In this document: in pieces, positions 1-8,777 of the stretch | How the letters are laid out: each line of letters opens with the position of its first letter | Position numbering within the stretch: the stretch's first letter is position 1 | Assembly (NCBI GenBank): GCA_023212725.1 | Contig: JALBYF010000001.1 | Location: forward strand, 310,001 to 374,000 | Length of the DNA: 64,000 bases | Source: Tranzscheliella williamsii | Lineage: Eukaryota > Basidiomycota > Ustilaginomycetes > Ustilaginales > Ustilaginaceae | Direction of reading: 5' to 3' | Translations under genes and position numbers: made by a program | The notes under the pieces: generated by a model | Seen by the model: the letters and a program-made list of their open reading frames with translations, nothing else | Told to the model about the DNA's origin: nothing | The model's database searches: none

Positions 1-935
1 AAGCGATCGTGTCACGGTTCAACGACGGTGCCAGTTCGGTGGGACATTCGAGCTCCATCAGCCTACACCGGGGCACAGATTCAATCGGTGGAGGCACTTT
101 TGGTGGACCTGGCAGCTTTGGCGCAGCCAGTGTCCATTCCGTGGTGCCTGACGACGCGCTCTTCCCGCCGCCACTGCCGATGAACCGATCGATGTTGCCG
201 CCTTCCTCACCCTCAGCGTCCAATGGGTTCAATGGATTCGCTGGAGGTGCAGGAGCAGGCATGAGGCCGGAAATGAGTCGCAACCGTTCCGACTCTGGCA
301 GCGCATACAACGATCCCTTTCGCAACCCAGTTGGGACATCATCGAGGCCCGGGATGGCTACGGAACGGTGGGCGCCGCATACGGGAGCATGGCAGCAGCA
401 GCACGGAGAACAGCCGGAGCAGAGGCCACGACATCCGGCATCGCGAGACTCACTGGCGGCGCTTGCTGGGCTTCCCTTGTCTCCGTCGTCGGCTTATTCG
501 CAAGCCCCTGGCGCCAGAGACAGGTCTCGAGAGGTCTCGCCGAGCTCTGCGGGCTACCAGGGTCGCGATCCGTTTGGCTATAGCGCCCACGTCAGCGAGC
601 GCGACCTTTCGACGATGCGCATACCGCCGCCGGCGCCGGTGACGACGTCGGTCTTTGACCCGTACGCCCACATGTCGCGGCTCTATACGGACGAGGAAGC
701 GGCGCAGGTCAGCGCCGCTCTGAGCGGCCGCGACGATGCGTCGCCGCAGCGAAACGCGACGCCGACGTCGGTCGCCTCGTCGGGGGGCGCTGCGCCGCGG
801 TATGCGGACCCCAAAGTATCGGCGGCGCGCTTCCGGAACCTCGAGACACAGCTCCTCAACGACCGCAAAAAGGTCGTCTCCAACGTCTATTCGGATGTCT
901 CGGACGACGATGCGGCGCTGCCGTACATGTCGTAG
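1..935 (+). CDS. 3' part of an unknown Ser/Pro/Gly-rich protein
   Basis: An open frame runs in from the left edge without a stop and ends with TAG at 933-935, so the 5' end of the gene lies outside the window; the first usable codon in view is GTG at 9, not a real start. The visible ~310 residues are low complexity, rich in Ser, Pro, Gly and Ala, with Arg/Asp-rich patches and no membrane segment. The last ~45 residues look more ordered (charged, with a possible helix around RFRNLETQLLNDRKK) and end in an acidic tail, VSDDDAALPYMS. I recognise no family. Tails of this kind are common in smut regulators and membrane-trafficking proteins, but nothing visible assigns a function. It is convergent with the NYN gene, 222 nt away. 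Confidence 0.7.
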   Translation, partial: AIVSRFNDGASSVGHSSSISLHRGTDSIGGGTFGGPGSFGAASVHSVVPDDALFPPPLPMNRSMLPPSSPSASNGFNGFAGGAGAGMRPEMSRNRSDSGSAYNDPFRNPVGTSSRPGMATERWAPHTGAWQQQHGEQPEQRPRHPASRDSLAALAGLPLSPSSAYSQAPGARDRSREVSPSSAGYQGRDPFGYSAHVSERDLSTMRIPPPAPVTTSVFDPYAHMSRLYTDEEAAQVSAALSGRDDASPQRNATPTSVASSGGAAPRYADPKVSAARFRNLETQLLNDRKKVVSNVYSDVSDDDAALPYMS

Positions 936-1157
936 CGCGTTCACGGCGCGCACGCTCGGAGCGGCGTCTTTGCCAGCGCCGCCTCGAGCGGCCGCAAGAC
1001 GGCGCCCGCTGCGCCTGTATTTGTACTGCCTCTGCCATCACACTCTCTTCCGACATTTTTTTTTCTACGCTCTTTTATCGTCAACGTTGGGAAGTTAACC
1101 GATACAAGCGAGCGGCGACACGCAAGCACGCGGGCTGTGGGTGTGCGGGGTGGTGGG

Positions 1158-3665
1158 TTAGAGCGAGACGGCGAAGTCGGCGAGGCCGAGGAGGGGGGTG
1201 GAGTCGGGGAGGCGGTGGTGGTGGGTGTCGAGGATGTGGACAAGGCGGCGGTCGCGCGCCTGGGCGAGGTAGTCGGTGAAGCCTGTGGCGCCGAGGGACT
1301 GGTAGAACGCGCCGAGGCCGGGGGTGCCGTGCTGGCGGTGGGTGACTTCGGCGGCGAGTTTGGCCTTGGGGATGCCGGCGGCGGCGGTCTCGGCGTCGAG
1401 CAGCACGCCGATGCTCTCGATCAGCGGCCGGAAGCGCGCCAGGTCGTCGGCAGCATGTGTGCCGTCCGCGGACCGCCCGCGCGTCAGCGCGCCCAGCAGC
1501 TCCTCGATCGCCCTCCTCTTGGCTTTCGGCGCTTCCTCCTTCCCCTCGCCTGCTTGCGCATCTTCCTCTTCACTCCTCTGGACCGCCAGCTTGGCAAGGT
1601 CTTTACCTCGCAAAGGCGGCTGTGACCTCGCGCCGTCATCTTGGCCGTCGTCGCCATCACCACCGACGGTCACCTGCGTCTGCGAGCCCGGCCGCACAAG
1701 GCGCGGATGCAGACGGACGTGCCGAACACCGAGCTTAAAACCCGGCTCGGTGGTGACAATCTTGGCAGCAACAGCGCCATCCAGATACCGCTGGAACTGG
1801 TCGGCCGACTTGACGTCGAGCTCCGGCACATCGACCGAAGCACGGTGGCTGCCCACGATGGACTGGCAGAAGTGGTCGGTCGAGTAGTTGCGGCCCTCGG
1901 CCATCTGCTCAAGCAGCAGCGTGGCTATGGGAGCATAGACGAGTGCAATCTCGTGCCCGTTCACGATAGCCCTGCGCGTCTTGGCGGATCGAGTCGGTGT
2001 GTCTTTGACACTACCGGTTTTCGGTTCGCCAAAGTCCGCCGGAGTTTTTCTGACAGCAGAAGCTTTCTTGTCTACCAACGGGGCAGGCGTGACAGCAGTG
2101 TCTACCATACGCGCTGCTCCGGGGATAATCTGGCTGGTTTGCAGGCTAAAATACTTGGGATGCAGTTCGACGACATGGACGCCCTCTTGCTCTGTCAAAG
2201 CAGACCTCGCGACGCCCGCTCGCTCGGCAGCCGCAATGTATTCTTTCCAATTGGCAACACCTGCCATGGCGTAGGCGTCGACGATGTCCTGGCGCGCTAA
2301 CAGGGTTAGCTGCGACCCTACGTACGAACAAAGTGGTTTGGGATTGCCCTGAGACTTTTGCTCTTTGCAGATCTCAATCAGGGGACAAAAGGGGCGAAGA
2401 CTTGGTGAAATGCTGGTGGAGCCAGCTAAAGTAGAAAAAGAGGCCCCTGTCTGATTGCGGTTGGATGTCGCCGGCAAAGCGGAGGTAGACGCTTGGCTGG
2501 GTACAGCGGGTGTGGGCTTGGCGCTAGAATGACTGCCCGCTGCGAGCGAGACCCATTCGTGCCCGGTCTGACTGGAAGAGCCAAGCTTGACGATCCCGGC
2601 TGCTTCGGCTACAGCTGCGAACTCGGCCCATCTCGAGGCACCGGCGCGAACAAAGATGCCACGATCTAACTGTACGAGACGAGCGGCCACGAGGGACCGC
2701 AGCGGTTTTGGGTTGCCTTCCTTCTTAAGCTGCTCAAGCAGGGCGATCAGAGGATCGAAAAGCTGTAGAGTACGGTTGGAAGGCCGACGTTCCTGTTGCT
2801 GAACGGCGTTGGTAGGCTTGCCTGCTGAAACCGAAGCCACTGCTCCGAGCCCGTGCGCGTGGGACGACTTGGACGGTGTAGTCGGAACGGCGCCGGTGGA
2901 GTTGTTCGGCTTGCCCTGCTGCTGCTGCTTGGTCTGTAGACCAAGAACATCCTGTCGCCAGCTGAGGACAAGATTCGCAGATGCTTCCAGAATAGGAACG
3001 GCGCCAATAGGAGGTACAATGAGGACGACTTGGTATCCACGATTCCGCAGGATGCCAAGCGGGTAAGCAAAGTCACGATCGCCAGAGATGAGGACGACGG
3101 TGGCAGGGGCGGGTTGGTCGATGGCGAAGGCGAGCAGGTCGGTGATCATCATCTTGTCGGCAACGTCCTTGCGACCGCTCTTGGGAGTGTCGATGAGGCT
3201 GACGCCACAGCCCTGAAGTTCGCTGCGAAGCAGCACTTGGGCGGCATTGGGCACCTGCGTCTCGGAGGAGAGCTCAAGGTAGGCTTTGAAGCTGACGATC
3301 GGGCCGAGTTGAAGTTTCTGGAGCGCTCCACGGACAGCCAAGGCGACGGAGCGGCCAGAAGAACCGGTGGGAGGAGCACAGTTGTCGACATCCCAGAAAA
3401 TGGCAACAGTGTCTGGCTCGTCCTTGAACCGCTGCTTCTTGTTTCGAGAGGATACGGAAGGTGGGCTGGTGCGCTGCGCATCATCGCGTTCTTTCTTGGG
3501 CCAAGGGGGACGAAGAAAGAGAGACGGTGCAAGACGATGGTAGAAGAGCCAGGAGCCCGTACCTAAGCCTGCCAAGAGGAGCCATCGGAATGCTGGTTGT
3601 TGGGAAAGTCGTTGGAGAGGGCCCGAAAGCGTTGCAGAGGGGACATTGGGGCTGCTCGCTGCCAT
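1158..3665 (-). CDS. Membrane-anchored NYN-domain RNase with LOTUS/OST-HTH repeats (MARF1/limkain-like)
   Basis: Uninterrupted 835-residue frame with ATG at 3665. Order: hydrophobic segment about residues 28-46 followed by basic residues (likely N-terminal anchor); NYN domain about 86-240 with the PIN-like acidic motifs FWDVDN (D92, D94), D176 and SGDRDF (D196, D198); then winged-helix units of LOTUS/OST-HTH type at about 300-375 and 424-505, both with the GNPKPL turn, and two more diverged candidates at about 575-655 and 743-818. NYN domains are metal-dependent RNases, and LOTUS units bind RNA (G-quadruplexes in some cases) or partner proteins. In animals the combination defines MARF1/limkain-b1, which controls mRNA stability. 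A role in RNA turnover at a membrane surface is inference. The acidic residues expected for catalysis are present, so activity is plausible. Confidence 0.85.
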   Translation of the reverse strand: MAASSPNVPSATLSGPLQRLSQQPAFRWLLLAGLGTGSWLFYHRLAPSLFLRPPWPKKERDDAQRTSPPSVSSRNKKQRFKDEPDTVAIFWDVDNCAPPTGSSGRSVALAVRGALQKLQLGPIVSFKAYLELSSETQVPNAAQVLLRSELQGCGVSLIDTPKSGRKDVADKMMITDLLAFAIDQPAPATVVLISGDRDFAYPLGILRNRGYQVVLIVPPIGAVPILEASANLVLSWRQDVLGLQTKQQQQGKPNNSTGAVPTTPSKSSHAHGLGAVASVSAGKPTNAVQQQERRPSNRTLQLFDPLIALLEQLKKEGNPKPLRSLVAARLVQLDRGIFVRAGASRWAEFAAVAEAAGIVKLGSSSQTGHEWVSLAAGSHSSAKPTPAVPSQASTSALPATSNRNQTGASFSTLAGSTSISPSLRPFCPLIEICKEQKSQGNPKPLCSYVGSQLTLLARQDIVDAYAMAGVANWKEYIAAAERAGVARSALTEQEGVHVVELHPKYFSLQTSQIIPGAARMVDTAVTPAPLVDKKASAVRKTPADFGEPKTGSVKDTPTRSAKTRRAIVNGHEIALVYAPIATLLLEQMAEGRNYSTDHFCQSIVGSHRASVDVPELDVKSADQFQRYLDGAVAAKIVTTEPGFKLGVRHVRLHPRLVRPGSQTQVTVGGDGDDGQDDGARSQPPLRGKDLAKLAVQRSEEEDAQAGEGKEEAPKAKRRAIEELLGALTRGRSADGTHAADDLARFRPLIESIGVLLDAETAAAGIPKAKLAAEVTHRQHGTPGLGAFYQSLGATGFTDYLAQARDRRLVHILDTHHHRLPDSTPLLGLADFAVSL

Positions 3666-4510
3666 TGATCAATAGCGAGAAGGACAGACGGTCGGCAACA
3701 AGGCATGCATGGGGGTCGGAGACACGGAAGAGACACGGAAGAGACGCGGTGTCCAGTAGCAGCAAACGTAAAGAATGTAGAGACAGGAAATCCGGGGTTG
3801 GAGTCGGTATGCTTGAAGTTGGTAGACAGGTATCAAGATGGAAACGAAGAGCCGTTCATCGGTTGCTTTGTGGGTCTGAGTATTACGTCGTTGGCCTGAT
3901 GTGGAGAATGAAATAGCTATGGCCACGATCTACTGCCGGCCGAGAAAGCCACGACATCGCTACCAACATCATCCACATCGTCATAAGAACGATAACGGAC
4001 AGGAAACCGCTACCGTCCGCAACCTCATCACCCACGACGCACTAGAAGACCCACACGTCTGTACATATATACATGCCCTGTTTAGGTAGATCACTGGACG
4101 CAATCTATCGAATCTAGAGACCACGAAGAGGAACAAAGCGAGACGTACCAAGGAGCTAGCCGAGTCGCTTTAACTGATGCTTTTCCGATGTTCACAGTCG
4201 ATGCGAGCAGGTGGCAGCGTGTCGATTATAGCATCGACAAGAGCTGCATCGCCGAATTCCGATTCGGCACGCCTTCGACATGCGCAACACACCTACTTGT
4301 GGCCGCGGAGAAGCGCCGTGCTTGAATCGAGCTGAGTCGGCGTAAGCATCAAGCGATAGCACCCACACTCATGACTGCATCTGCGAGGGGAACCATGGTT
4401 CCTCACCCAAGCTGCTGCTTCGAATATCCCCACGACCTCCAACTGCACGGACGATCAACCTACGACGGTTCTCATCTTGCAACGTGCTGTCTGCATCTCT
4501 TGAGTTCGCC
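3666..4510. other. Intergenic region, divergent promoters of the NYN and cupin genes
   Basis: About 845 nt between two divergent starts. Short frames on both strands are not protein-like. A TATATA string lies at 4065-4070, some 440 nt before the cupin start, which is far for a TATA box. No repeat or RNA gene is seen. Confidence 0.5.
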
Positions 4511-5373
4511 ATGACCACACCGGCCCCCCTCTACCACTATCCTCAAACCAATGCTGAGCTCATCAAGCACTATCAGCTGGAGCATCATCCGTAAGCAGCT
4601 CCTGCGCTAGATGGGCCGCTCGCTGCTATTTCTTTGCCTGACCATTCTCCGGCTGACCATCCTTTGGCTGACCAATCTCCATCACCTCTACAGTGAGGGT
4701 GGCTACTATGCTGTGACGTGGGTCATGGACGAGACGATGAAGTCGCCTTTCGCTTCCGACGACGAGGGCCGCAGCATAGCGACGTGCATCTACTATCTGC
4801 TGTGCAACCAGACAGCCGATATGCCCTCCAAGCCCGTGAGCGACTCGACGGCGCCTGACCCGTTCCAGTCCTGGTCGAGCGACATCGGTGTCCTCCACCT
4901 GAACAAGTCGGCCACCATGCACGTCCACCACGCCGGTCGGAGCCGCTACACGCTCATCTCGGCGAAAGCGCCTCTTGGCAAGGGCCTCGTCGATGACAAC
5001 GGAGACCCGCTTACCAAGACGGTGGTGATGGGCGATGACGTCAGCAAGGGCGAGGTCCGCCAGCTTCTGGTCGAGGGCGGATGGTGGAAGGTCAGCGAGA
5101 TTCCGCACGAGGATCGCCAAGCCGCCCAGAACGGCAGCGTGGATGCGTCCAGGGTCGGAGCCCTCATCTCCGAGATTGTCACGCCGGGTAGGTCGCCCCG
5201 TCTACACGCTCCTTGCGCGCAGCTCATCTTGCCTTGCCTTGCTTTCTCCAACAGGATTCCACTGGAACGATCACACCTATCTCAATCAGGAGAAGCTCAA
5301 GGAGCTCTTCGCCGGCAGCAGCCGACAGCAACAACTGTACGACACGTACAAAAAGTATGTCAAAGAGCACTAA
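4511..5373 (+). CDS. Cupin_5 (DUF985) family protein
   Basis: Three exons: 4511-4590, 4695-5187 and 5255-5373, with GT..AG introns of 104 and 67 nt. ATG at 4511 gives MTTPAPLYHYPQTNAELIKH. The first junction restores the family signature (HHP|EGGYYAVTW) and the second restores TPG|FHWNDH, supporting the model. The protein has about 230 residues and carries the DUF985 pattern: an N-terminal ELIKHYQLEHHPEGGY block, an SIATCIYYLL strand, a central LHLN...HHAG core and a C-terminal PGFHW...Y element. Members are small single-domain cupins; several are annotated by homology as sugar-epimerase-like, but most have no proven reaction. No signal peptide is visible, so it is presumably cytosolic. It is convergent with the next gene. 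Confidence 0.85.
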
Positions 5374-5526
5374 CCCTCCGCCCGCTCGTCCCCTGGGCAG
5401 CAATAGTACATGCACGTAATAGTACTTATGCTGTGCATGTCTGGCAGAAGAGCAGTCGGCCGGGCTACAGGCATAGACTGAGCTGTGGTTGCGCCGTGCG
5501 TTTTGCGGGTGGCTAGCACGCGCGCA

Positions 5527-6412
5527 TCAACGCCCGAGTTGTCGGACAGGGAAGAGCTTGTCGAAGTTTTGGCGGTCCATGAACCAAGGCTCCTTGGGAT
5601 TTGTGTTGAGCTTGGCTCGTCGCTCTGCTTCGGAGAGTCCCTCGCTGCCTGCCACTGTCGACCAGTCGGTGGTGCCACGCATCCAGAGCTTGAATCTGGA
5701 CCAGTACTGTGTATACAAGTTCTTGGCCTTGGTCTCGAACAGGGGCGTGGGTGCGGCTTCTAGCTGGTATCCGAACGTCGCGTCTTCACCGAGGAGCAGC
5801 GAAGAGGGGACTTTCTGGCGGGAGCTGGATGTGGCGGAGGCGATGGGGCGCGCTTTGCCGTGGGCGTGCTGTGCGATCTGGACAGCCGAGGTGCGGTCGC
5901 GGCGGTAGAGTGCCTCTAGCGGGTGGAAGCGTTCGTGCGGGTCGGCGGGGTTGAGCGGCGCGCTTCTGCTCGGCCGCATCGCCGGCGGCAGGAAGCTGCG
6001 AAACGGACGCGCCGCCGTGCGAATGCCGATCCGTGACGTGGCCGGGTATAGCGTTACCCGCGTAGCCAGCCGCGACGGCGTCCAGAAGAAAAACAAACCC
6101 AGCCCGCTCCCCATAACCGCCACGCCCGCCCCCGTCGCATACCGCAGCAGCGGCGGCGCTAGCTCCGTCTTTTCCACATTCCGCGACAAGATCGGCCAGC
6201 TAAGATGCTGCGTCAGCAGGAAGCCTTGATAACAGCTGTAGGGACGAGCGAGCCGGGGAAAGTGAGTCAGTTCGGCCGCTACTCGGTGTAGGTAGTGCGT
6301 CCTGGCTAGCAACTTACCCTGCTCCCGTGAAGACGCTGCCCACAAAGTAGTACAGCGCCTTCTTCATGCCAGGCGGCCCGCGGTAGAGTACTCTGTGGCT
6401 GGCCGCAGTCAT
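5527..6412 (-). CDS. TMEM223-like mitochondrial membrane protein
   Basis: Two exons: 6318-6412 (ATG at 6412) and 5527-6235, joined across an 82-nt intron (GTAAGT..CAG) so that SVFTGAG|CYQGFLL reads through one hydrophobic helix. The product has about 267 residues. Two predicted membrane segments lie at about 19-40 and 60-85, followed by a basic stretch (PSRLATRVTLYP) and a long polar C-terminus. The pattern VLYRG..., a first helix, LLRYA-glycine-rich second helix, then R..TRV.LYP...I.IRTA resembles the TMEM223 family, mitochondrial inner-membrane proteins linked to cytochrome oxidase biogenesis. The match is by motif memory only; TMEM186 or TMEM70-type proteins have a similar layout. Splicing is well supported, the family name less so. 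Confidence 0.6.
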
Positions 6413-7027
6413 CTTGCCTATCGCATCCACTGCCGCTGTCCGGGTAGCTGTGGTGGCAATGCAATATGTTTCGCCAAGTGAACCCTGGACAGAAGAAGAG
6501 CAGCATATGCGAAGAAAGTCGAGCGCTCATGACCGAGTTCCGCTTCACCACACTACTCACGCCCATGACCGCATTTCTGTTAAGTTGCAGTCGCCGCCTG
6601 CCATCCACACAGTTGGACAGCTTTTGGCCTTTCGAAAAACCAACGGACCACCAACCTGGGCACCGCTTTGCCATATCGCAGCTGGCCGGTCAGAAGAGTG
6701 AGAGGCCGCAACCCCGACCAAAAGAGGTCGATAGAGGCGCCGAAGCTGCTCTGACGACAGGTGATCGGCACTGGACATAGAACGTTTCCAAGCCGCTACC
6801 GCTCTACAACTGCCGCTAACGCTACGTTCGCGTTCTCAACTATCACAGCCAAAGGAACTCGAAGAAGAGCGAAATCCTTAACGTCTTTACGACGTCCATA
6901 TATGCCTATTGCAGAGGATCTGTAGAGGTGTGGGAAGCCCTCACGCCTTGCGGGGCCCGCCAATGCAGAGTACAGAGATACGGTATGTAGAGCCTACAGT
7001 CAAGAGGTAGCCGGGAAGAGCACCTAT
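6413..7027. other. Intergenic region, no gene seen
   Basis: About 615 nt between the start of the TMEM223-like gene and the end of the permease gene, both on the minus strand. It must hold the TMEM223-like promoter and the permease 3' UTR. Short frames here have no protein character. Confidence 0.5.
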
Positions 7028-8566
7028 TTACTTCGTCAGCGTAGAGACAGCGGCACCCTTCTCGAGGTCCATGCTCTTAGAGTCGGCGTCGATCTCGGCG
7101 GCGGCGATCTCCTTGGTGTATGGCGCGGGCTCGGGCGCGGTCTGGCCGCCCGTCGCGGCCGCAGCCTCCTCGAATCGTGCACCCTTCTTTTCCGGTCCAA
7201 CTGCCGCTGTACTCGCGACACCAATTGCGATGATCGCCGTAGCGATGGCCATGACAGGCCCGTACGCCTCCACCAGGCTGCCGTCAGGGCCCTTGATAGT
7301 GTATTTCTCCGAGAGGTAGTTGATCAGCTGCGTCGACGGCGCCGAGATCGCATTTCCGAGCTGGTAGGTGACGCCGACGAAGATCGCCCGGAACGCTGGA
7401 TTAGAAAGCTCGGATAGGTAGATCGGCACCACGCCCCAAGCCCCCTGGATCATGAACTGCGTTAAGAATCCTGAAGCCTCCAAGCCAGGCTCGGAATTAG
7501 GGAGCACCCAAGCAGGAATCATAGCACAGCAAGACAGGCAAGCAAGGATGATGGCGCGGCGACGGCCGATCCACTGACTCATGTAGCCCCAAATTGTCCC
7601 GCCGACGCAGGCACCCGTCTTCATTAAGATAGAGGCGCGCGAGGCGGCATCATTATCGAGTTGCTTGCCGTTGAGCATAAAGGTCGTGTAGCTGTCCTGC
7701 GACGAGTGGGAAAACCAGTTGAACCAGGACATGAGGATAATGGCGTAGACGCAGACCTTCCACTCCTTCTTCATCATGGCGCCAAAGCCTTTGCGGAAGT
7801 TCTTGGTGCCAGAACCCTTGGATGCCTTTTTCGCTTCGATGAACTGCTTGGACTCGGGCCAGAGGAGGCGCATGAAGCCGACGGCGAAACTGAAGCCGGC
7901 GCCGACCCAAAACATGGTAGGCCAGCTATCCGTGGAGCCGCCTACGCCGAGATTGACGCATGCCGCCAGGACATAACCGAGACTGTAGCCCTGCTGAAAG
8001 ATACCACTGAAGAGACCGCGCGCCTCGACGGGGATGTTCTCCAGTGCCATGCCGGCCGCAGCACCGTAGACACCTCCCATGCAAAGTCCAAAGATGGCGC
8101 GCACCGCCAGGAACTGGTTGAAGGTGGTGCAGTAGACCGAGCCGACCTGGAGCGCACCGAGCGCCCACATGTTGAGCACCAGCGGGTACTTGCGGCCAAA
8201 GTAGTCGGAAAAGACACCGAAGATAGCCGCTCCGACCGACCGCAGCAGCAGCGTCAAGGTGATTGCCTCGGTGACTCTGGTCTTGGAAACGCCAAAGTGA
8301 TCGGCGAGTTTCTTGGTCTGGATCGAGAGCGCGTGGAAGTCAAAGGCGTCGGCGGTCCAGGCGCTGAAGCCGACCAGGTAGGCACCCCAGCCGGCCATTC
8401 CCAGCATCGCGATCAGGCGCAGCGGATTCGGCGGCGGCTCCGGCTTTTCCCACACTACCACTTCTTGCCCATGCTCATTTATGATCGTAGTACGCGTCTT
8501 CCAGTGGAAGAGATCCTTGAAGTTGGCGGCTGCCTGGCCCAGTAGGCCTTTGTTGGAATCGGTCAT
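7028..8566 (-). CDS. JEN1: JEN1-type lactate/pyruvate:proton symporter (MFS)
   Basis: 512 residues from ATG at 8566; the frame is open 15 codons further to an ATG at 8611, but MTDSNKGLL is the more family-like start. About twelve membrane helices are visible between a long polar N-terminus (including EKPEPPPNPLRLIAMLG) and a polar C-tail. The diagnostic motif of Jen transporters, NXX[S/T]HX[S/T]QDXXXT, is present exactly as NWFSHSSQDSYTT starting near residue 283, and the MFS loop motif is seen as SDYFGRKYPLV. Known members import lactate, pyruvate, acetate or dicarboxylates with protons at the plasma membrane and are repressed by glucose through Mig1/CreA. Four GTGGGG elements lie upstream (8626-8777). 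Substrate choice within the Jen1/Jen2 groups cannot be read by eye. Confidence 0.92.
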   Translation of the reverse strand: MTDSNKGLLGQAAANFKDLFHWKTRTTIINEHGQEVVVWEKPEPPPNPLRLIAMLGMAGWGAYLVGFSAWTADAFDFHALSIQTKKLADHFGVSKTRVTEAITLTLLLRSVGAAIFGVFSDYFGRKYPLVLNMWALGALQVGSVYCTTFNQFLAVRAIFGLCMGGVYGAAAGMALENIPVEARGLFSGIFQQGYSLGYVLAACVNLGVGGSTDSWPTMFWVGAGFSFAVGFMRLLWPESKQFIEAKKASKGSGTKNFRKGFGAMMKKEWKVCVYAIILMSWFNWFSHSSQDSYTTFMLNGKQLDNDAASRASILMKTGACVGGTIWGYMSQWIGRRRAIILACLSCCAMIPAWVLPNSEPGLEASGFLTQFMIQGAWGVVPIYLSELSNPAFRAIFVGVTYQLGNAISAPSTQLINYLSEKYTIKGPDGSLVEAYGPVMAIATAIIAIGVASTAAVGPEKKGARFEEAAAATGGQTAPEPAPYTKEIAAAEIDADSKSMDLEKGAAVSTLTK

Positions 8567-8625
8567 GATTCGTAGGAAGCCTCGAGTAAGAGGATACAAG
8601 AAGAGCAACACCAGCTCCGAGGGCT

Positions 8626-8777
8626 GTGGGGAAGAGGAGGAACAGCAGAAGAGATGGCGAAAGGATGAGCTGATTGTGGGGTCTCCATGCGGAGACAGCT
8701 GGCCCTTTTGTAGACGAATGTGGGGGCCCCAGCGTCTCAGAACCCCTCACTAGCTGAATGAAGACCACCCACCCCAC
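8626..8777 (-). promoter_or_regulatory. Cluster of GTGGGG (Mig1/CreA-type) sites upstream of the JEN1-like gene
   Basis: GTGGGG occurs on the plus strand at 8626-8631, 8676-8681 and 8720-8725, and as CCCCAC (the same site on the minus strand) at 8772-8777, all within about 210 nt of the start codon at 8566. The element fits the Mig1/CreA consensus SYGGRG. Regulation by carbon source is inferred from this and from the known glucose repression of JEN1. Confidence 0.45.
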
